Of a DNA stretch of 64,000 nt, positions 59,615 to 64,000 are shown in pieces. The first letter of the stretch is position 1; each line of letters starts with the position of its first letter. The DNA comes from Papilionanthe hookeriana x Papilionanthe teres (taxonomy: Eukaryota > Streptophyta > Magnoliopsida > Asparagales > Orchidaceae), in assembly GCA_022702705.1 (NCBI GenBank), contig CM040431.1:28259185-28323184 (forward strand). The letters run 5' to 3'. The translations under genes were made by a program, and so were the position numbers. The notes beneath the pieces are model-generated. The model had not been told where the DNA came from. It saw nothing but the letters and a program-made list of their open reading frames with translations, and made no database searches.

Positions 59615-60744
59615 TTTAAGATGGAATGTTTAATGTGGATTCTACGCAAGTATACGTATCGTATCAAGTAATACGGGGCTCTAGTGGAGTCCTCGGTTAT
59701 CGATCCCACGGGGAAGTTTTTAACAAATTTGTATCGACTAAAATTTAAAGGAATTACTTACTAATATAGTAATTGGAAATTTAAAGTAACTAAAGCAACT
59801 AAAGTAAACTAATGCTTGAAATAAAGTTGATTTAAATAATTCAGAAACAGTATCCTTCTCCTTGTTTTTAGAAAATTAAGTGAATGATGAATCTAAATTT
59901 TTTTTTATTGTCTTGTGACAAATAGGAGCATTCCTATTCTTTACCCTTTTGTCCAGGTGCAAAGAACATTGACTAATACTATGTTTGATTACTGAATCTG
60001 CGTGGTAGGTCGGGAGGATACCTGCTGCCACTTCGAGCTCCCACGTTCCCTCACTTCGAGGGCTAACATCTACACTTCAGCTCTCAAACAATATTACCAA
60101 ATTGAATATTTTAGTCTGTCACACTAAAATGTCCAATTCTACGTCCAATTAATAATATTTCCCTATTTATTTGCACAATCCTTCCAAGGCTTTTGACTTC
60201 CCTGAATATTAGATGTAATTTTTACTATAGTTGATAATTCAACATATTTTAACAAATCAATTGGCCAGATTGAAAGTAAATTAAGTTTTAAGTAAAAATT
60301 ATCACAACTTATTTTAATATATTAGGCACTTATATTTAATTTCATCATTTTGCATATTTTTCATAAACAATGAGAAAGACTAAGAAAACTACTCAGAATG
60401 CATGGAAATAAAACAAACCATGGATTTCATTTAAAGTTAACAACAATAAACAAAGATACTTATCTTAATTTTCTCCTCAAGCAGACTCCTTGAAGTTCCT
60501 TTAACTTTTCCTTCTAGTACAACACACTTCTAACTCACTAATTATACTCTAAAACTCTTAAATTAGCACTCAAACACAAATGGACTCTCTAAATAGACAA
60601 ACTGAAGACTCAAGAAACACACCAATGACACACACATACACTAGAATTCGGCTTCTATTTATAGAGGTAGGAAAAGGTCCAAGGGATACTTAAACACCTT
60701 TTCAAAAAGCGTCCATGTTCAATGTATTTTGCATTTTGAACTGT

Positions 60745-60895
60745 CTCACCGTCGGTGGGCTTCTAGAAGGTCTCCAAACTGCGCGATCTCGCTGTCGGCG
60801 GGCTCGGGCTCGCTGTCGGCGAGGTAGTTGTAATTCCTTCATGAATTCTCCTTATGATCTCGCCGTCGGCGGCCTCGATTTCGCCGTCGGCGACT
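60745..60895. repeat. CGCCGACGGCGAG module of L-e
   Basis: Several copies of CGCCGACGGCGA / CTCGCTGTCGGCG-type words in the U3 part. Nearly the same array occurs in L-f (63330-63510), so L-e and L-f are one subfamily. Confidence 0.9.
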
Positions 60896-61071
60896 TAGTT
60901 CATTTTGCATGAATTTCTTTCTTTTTGATCCAAATTCGCTCCATTTCATGCTTTTTGCTTCTATCACTTATAAATCTTCGTTCCTGTAGTAAAATAAAGA
61001 AAATACCTTTCTTTAAAGTGCAATTTCATCAAAAATAGATATGAATTTCTTAATATATTTTTTTGTGATCA

Positions 61072-61090
61072 AAATCCCCCAAACTTAATT
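61072..61090 (-). other. LTR-proximal polypurine tract of the minus-strand element
   Basis: The minus strand reads AATTAAGTTTGGGGGATTT immediately before L-e. Confidence 0.75.
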
Positions 61091-61434
61091 ATTACTTGTC
61101 CTCAAGTAATTTTAATACTAAATAAAAATATTGATTTCTATAATAGAATTTTTCAATTCAGATATACAATGAATTAAATTTAAATAATATTATAGTAAAG
61201 TTGAATAGAAATATTTCTAAGTAATTAAATTAACTTTATAGATATAAGATTATCTTGTTATCAGGCTTAAGATTTCTAGCTTTCTATTTATTTCAGGAAT
61301 GATTATATTTAAAATAGTAAATTACTTAAGATATTTAGATGATAGAAAGTTAAAAAAAAACACTATTTTGTAAAATACTAATTTATATATATAAGTTTAG
61401 AAATATAATTAAGTTCTACCTTTTAGGTTGATTC

Positions 61435-61595
61435 CATTGAAACCAATTTTTGATAAGACATCCCCTCAAGCTTTTCCTCACTTATATTTTTCTTTTTTTC
61501 TTTCTTTTCTTTTCTTTTTGGATTGATTTTCAATCCTTCTCTTTTTTTTTCTTTTCCAAGTGAGGATTACTGTATCTGGATAGCCTGTTAATAAT
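61435..61595 (-). other. Conserved 3' non-coding module
   Basis: Minus strand: 'GGCTATCCAGATACAGTAAT', an A/G-only tract, 'TGAGGAAAAGCTTGAGGGGA', 'AAAAATTGGTTTC'. Third example of the module. Confidence 0.75.
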
Positions 61596-61960
61596 TTTAA
61601 ATGTCAACTTTCTCTTCCTAAATTTGAAACTTAAAATATTTCTTTATTTGCATGTATTTCATAGCTTTTACTCCATTTAGTTTCAATTTCTTCTTTTTCA
61701 TCTAAATACTTAAGAATTTCAATTTTAGAATATAGTTTTCCCTTACTTTAAAAAGTTTACTATATTCTTATTCCTTATAACCAAATATCTTATTCTATTA
61801 ATTAATTGAATTACTAAAAACATTTTATTTAACTTTCTATAATAATTAAATGAAGTAATTCATGTTTATTGAATTGAAAAACTACTATAGAAAATCTTTT
61901 GATAATAATTTTTGAAAATAGAAATTGAGAACAATTTAATAATTAAATTCGTATTTTTAT

Positions 61961-61980
61961 CTTCCCCCAATCTTAAATTT
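61961..61980 (-). other. Upstream polypurine-like tract
   Basis: Minus strand AAATTTAAGATTGGGGGAAG, about 0.89 kb before the LTR-proximal tract. Confidence 0.65.
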
Positions 61981-62508
61981 TTCTATCTTATACTAAATAG
62001 TGAAAGGGAAAGTATATAGTAAAGTTCATCATACCTTTTGAGCTTTAGGTATTTATTTTCTTTGAAATTTTTGCGAGCTTTTTCATTACTTACGAACACT
62101 TGTCTTGTTAGTATTCTTCCACATATAGTATTTAAAAGAAAGTGCGGGGATGAAATTTTGAAATAAGTATAAAACATAACAAATGAAAACTTAATCTATT
62201 ACTACACATACAATCAATTAACCTACTTTAAAACATATTAAAACAATCTAAACAATATTAAAAGTTCATGACTTATAAAAAAAACTTAAACAACACATTA
62301 AAAAAGACTAACATCCTATCTAAAAAAAAATTACAAACTAATTTAACACACATAAGAAGTCTAATATCACAGCATAAGCAAACATACCAACATCCATAGT
62401 CCACAGAAAGTACAGAATAATTACACACAGAATAATAAAGTTTCCAAAATAAGAACAAATCTAAACAAACTAAACAAAGGCTCTAATTTTCTGCATCAAA
62501 ATCCCAAA

Positions 62509-63155
62509 CTATATCATCTCCCTGATCTCCAGGTCGAGAAGGCTGAGTACTTGTGTATAGCGGGGGAACTCGGGAAAGACAACATCTAAATCACCACTCC
62601 TATATCGACGTTCGGCCTCGCATAGTATGCAATTTCGTATTCCGAATGTCGGCTGGAGATATTCGCTATCATAATCGTGTCTTCTTTCCAAGCCTCCAAT
62701 CCTTTGGTCTATATGCTCAAAGATTCTTTTCATATTTTCTCCAAATTGCTCAAAACTTTTTCTACTCAGAGTCAGCTCATTCATCAGATCTTGAAGGGTA
62801 GGAGTGGTGTACTGAGGTGGATCATAACTAGTAGAGGGTATATCTCTACTTGAAGAAGGTACATAATCCCTTTTCCCAGATCTCCATCCTTCGTGGGATT
62901 TATATTCTTTATATTAGCCTGCGTAAGGGGTTTCATAGGTTCAACCCATTCCTCATTATCTCTTGCCTCTACCCCAGATAATTGGCAGAGTGCATAGATA
63001 ACACCAGGATGTCCGAGTCCTCCTCCACTTTCATTTCTAGAGGTGGCTAATATATTCTTATAAATGACACTTCCCACATTAATACTCTTTTGGTTCTGAA
63101 TACAGAAATTCAGAACAGCTCTATCTCTTGTTACCTCACTATGGTGGTAGGTAGG
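62509..63155 (-). pseudogene. Extra retroelement ORF relic, minus strand, cut by L-f
   Basis: From 63150 downwards: 'RDRAVLNFCIQNQKSINVGS', 'GGGLGHPGVIYALCQLSGVE' and 'EWVEPMKPLTQANI' match the E1 extra ORF piece by piece. After a frame change at about 62.8 kb come 'NELTLSRKSFEQFGENMKRI', 'EAERRYRSGDLDVVFPEFP' and a stop. It is the best preserved of the three copies: 97- and 91-codon open stretches cover most of it. The N-terminal half is missing because L-f begins at 63156. The role of this protein family is not known. Confidence 0.82.
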
Positions 63156-63329
63156 TGATCGCTGAAAATTTTATTAAGAAATTCATACCTATTTTTGATG
63201 AAATTGCACTTTAAAGAAAGGTATTTTCTTTATTTTATTGCAGGAATGGAGAATTTAGGTTATAAAAGCAAAAATCATAAAAAGGAGTGAATTTAGAGCA
63301 AAAAGGAAGAAAATAATGAAATTTGTGCT

Positions 63330-63510
63330 GAGTCGCCGACGGCGAGATCGAGCCCGCCGACGGCGAGGCTACGAGGAGACATTTACGAAGGAATTATAAC
63401 TGTCTCGGCGACAGCGAGCCCGAGCCCGCTGACAGCGAGCTAGCGCGGTTTGAAGATCTTCTAGAAGCCTCACCGACAGCGAGGTAGTTCGTCGCCGACG
63501 GCGAGCTAGT
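63330..63510. repeat. CGCCGACGGCGAG module of L-f
   Basis: At least five spaced copies of CGCCGACGGCGA or CGACAGCGAG-type words. It aligns in order with the L-e module. Confidence 0.9.
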
Positions 63511-63584
63511 TCAAATGGCTCTGATACATTGAACCTGGACACTTTTTGAAGGGATGCTTACACACCTCTTGGTCCTTTGCTCAC

Positions 63585-63600
63585 CTCTATATAAAGAAGC
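63585..63600 (+). promoter_or_regulatory. TATA box of L-f
   Basis: CTCTATATAAAGAAGCC, followed by GTGT-rich leader sequence. Confidence 0.6.
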
Positions 63601-64000
63601 CGAAATTAAGTCTTTAGTGTCCAGTTTTGTGTGTAGTTTTGTGTCTTAGTGTGTGTCTTAGAGAGTCCTTGAGTGTTATAAGTGAGTATTTAGTGAGTTA
63701 GTGAGTTTTTAGTGAGTCTTGCTGTACTGGAAGGAAGAGTCAAAGGAACTACGAGGAGTCTGCTTGGGGATAAATTGAGATAAGTATTTGTATTTATTGT
63801 TTTTAACTTTAACTGAAATCCATGCTTAGTTTAGCTTCCATGCATTCTGAGTAGTTTATTAGTCTTTCTCCCTGTTATGAAATTAAGTGACTTGATGAAC
63901 TAAAAATAGAAGTACTTATATATATATTAATAAATTGTGATAATTTTCACTTAAAACTTAATTTACTTTCAAACTGGCCATTTGAATTGTTAAAACGTGT

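Larger units (their letters stand above)
59549..61071 (-). mobile_element. L-e: Athila/Tat-like LTR, minus strand
   Basis: Starts TGATCAC and ends GGATCA, giving a TGATC/GATCA terminal inverted repeat. A polypurine tract (61072-61090) lies before it and a primer-site-like sequence after it, so it too joins the 3' end of one element to the 5' start of another. Landmarks: GC module (60745-60895), TATA 'CTCTATAAATAGAAG' (about 60652-60667, minus), 'acgtatacttgcgtag' near the end, and a (TA)n run (59564-59611). Confidence 0.8.
63156..64000 (+). mobile_element. L-f: Athila/Tat-like LTR, truncated by window edge
   Basis: Starts TGATCGCTG, directly abutting the minus-strand ORF relic. Landmarks: 'attgcactttaaagaaagg' (63206), GC module (63330-63510), TATA 'CTCTATATAAAGAAG' (63588), 'ttctgagtag' (63846). 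It is the same subfamily as L-e but in the opposite orientation. Confidence 0.8.

Noticed and set aside
1..64000. A new defence, biosynthetic or other multi-gene system
   Set aside because: All coding relics are retroelement or gene-fragment derived and broken. I found no cluster of intact genes that could work together.

Overview
This window looks like heterochromatic or intergenic DNA of a flowering plant. It is AT-rich, and nearly all the recognisable sequence is decayed, nested LTR retrotransposon of the Ty3/gypsy Athila/Tat type. Microsatellites, minisatellites and a few gene-derived fragments fill the rest. I see no intact host gene, no rRNA gene, no functional tRNA gene and no CRISPR array. 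The species cannot be named from the sequence. All coding relics carry stops and frameshifts, so nothing here is likely to make a working protein.

Two repeat families explain most of the window. Family X is a very long, non-coding, LTR-like unit that starts TGTTGACC and ends GCCGACA. It has three main copies: 1-5138 (minus strand, cut by the window edge), 37100-40163 (plus, internally deleted) and 47943-55312 (plus, 7370 bp with a perfect 5-bp target duplication ATCTC). A terminal scrap lies at 5139-5396. Family L is an Athila/Tat-like LTR of about 1.5-2.2 kb that typically begins TGATC. It has six copies: L-a 17269-19505, L-b 28868-30478, L-c 31038-32544 (minus), L-d 45447-47090, L-e 59549-61071 (minus) and L-f 63156 to the window end.

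Layout: 1-5396 X copies; 5435-10240 two 2-kb direct repeats holding minus-strand gag-like ORF relics with a TATA box; 10.2-17.3 kb mostly anonymous AT-rich DNA with two tRNA-like modules at 11.36-11.54 kb; 17.3-19.5 kb L-a; 20-23.3 kb minisatellites and a possible further LTR; 24.3 kb a third tRNA-like module; 25.4-31 kb CAC/CAT-rich low-complexity DNA split by solo LTR L-b; 31-34.56 kb the 3' half of a minus-strand L element; 34.57-34.91 kb a fragment of a plant ALKBH9/10-type AlkB demethylase gene; 35.79-36.66 kb an 82-bp tandem array; 37.1-40.16 kb X; 40.16-47.09 kb element E1 (RNase H, integrase, extra ORF, PPT, LTR L-d); 47.09-58.8 kb element E2 (gag, protease, RT, RNase H, integrase), with the protease split by the 7.37-kb X copy; 59.5-63.15 kb a minus-strand L element; 63.156-64.0 kb L-f inserted into it.

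The most interesting signals are: a GC-rich inverted-repeat module that differs between L subfamilies but sits at the same place in every LTR and recurs between integrase and the extra ORF; the cleanly dated nested insertion with its target duplication; the ALKBH pseudogene joined to a retroelement ORF; and a TA microsatellite grown inside an integrase reading frame.
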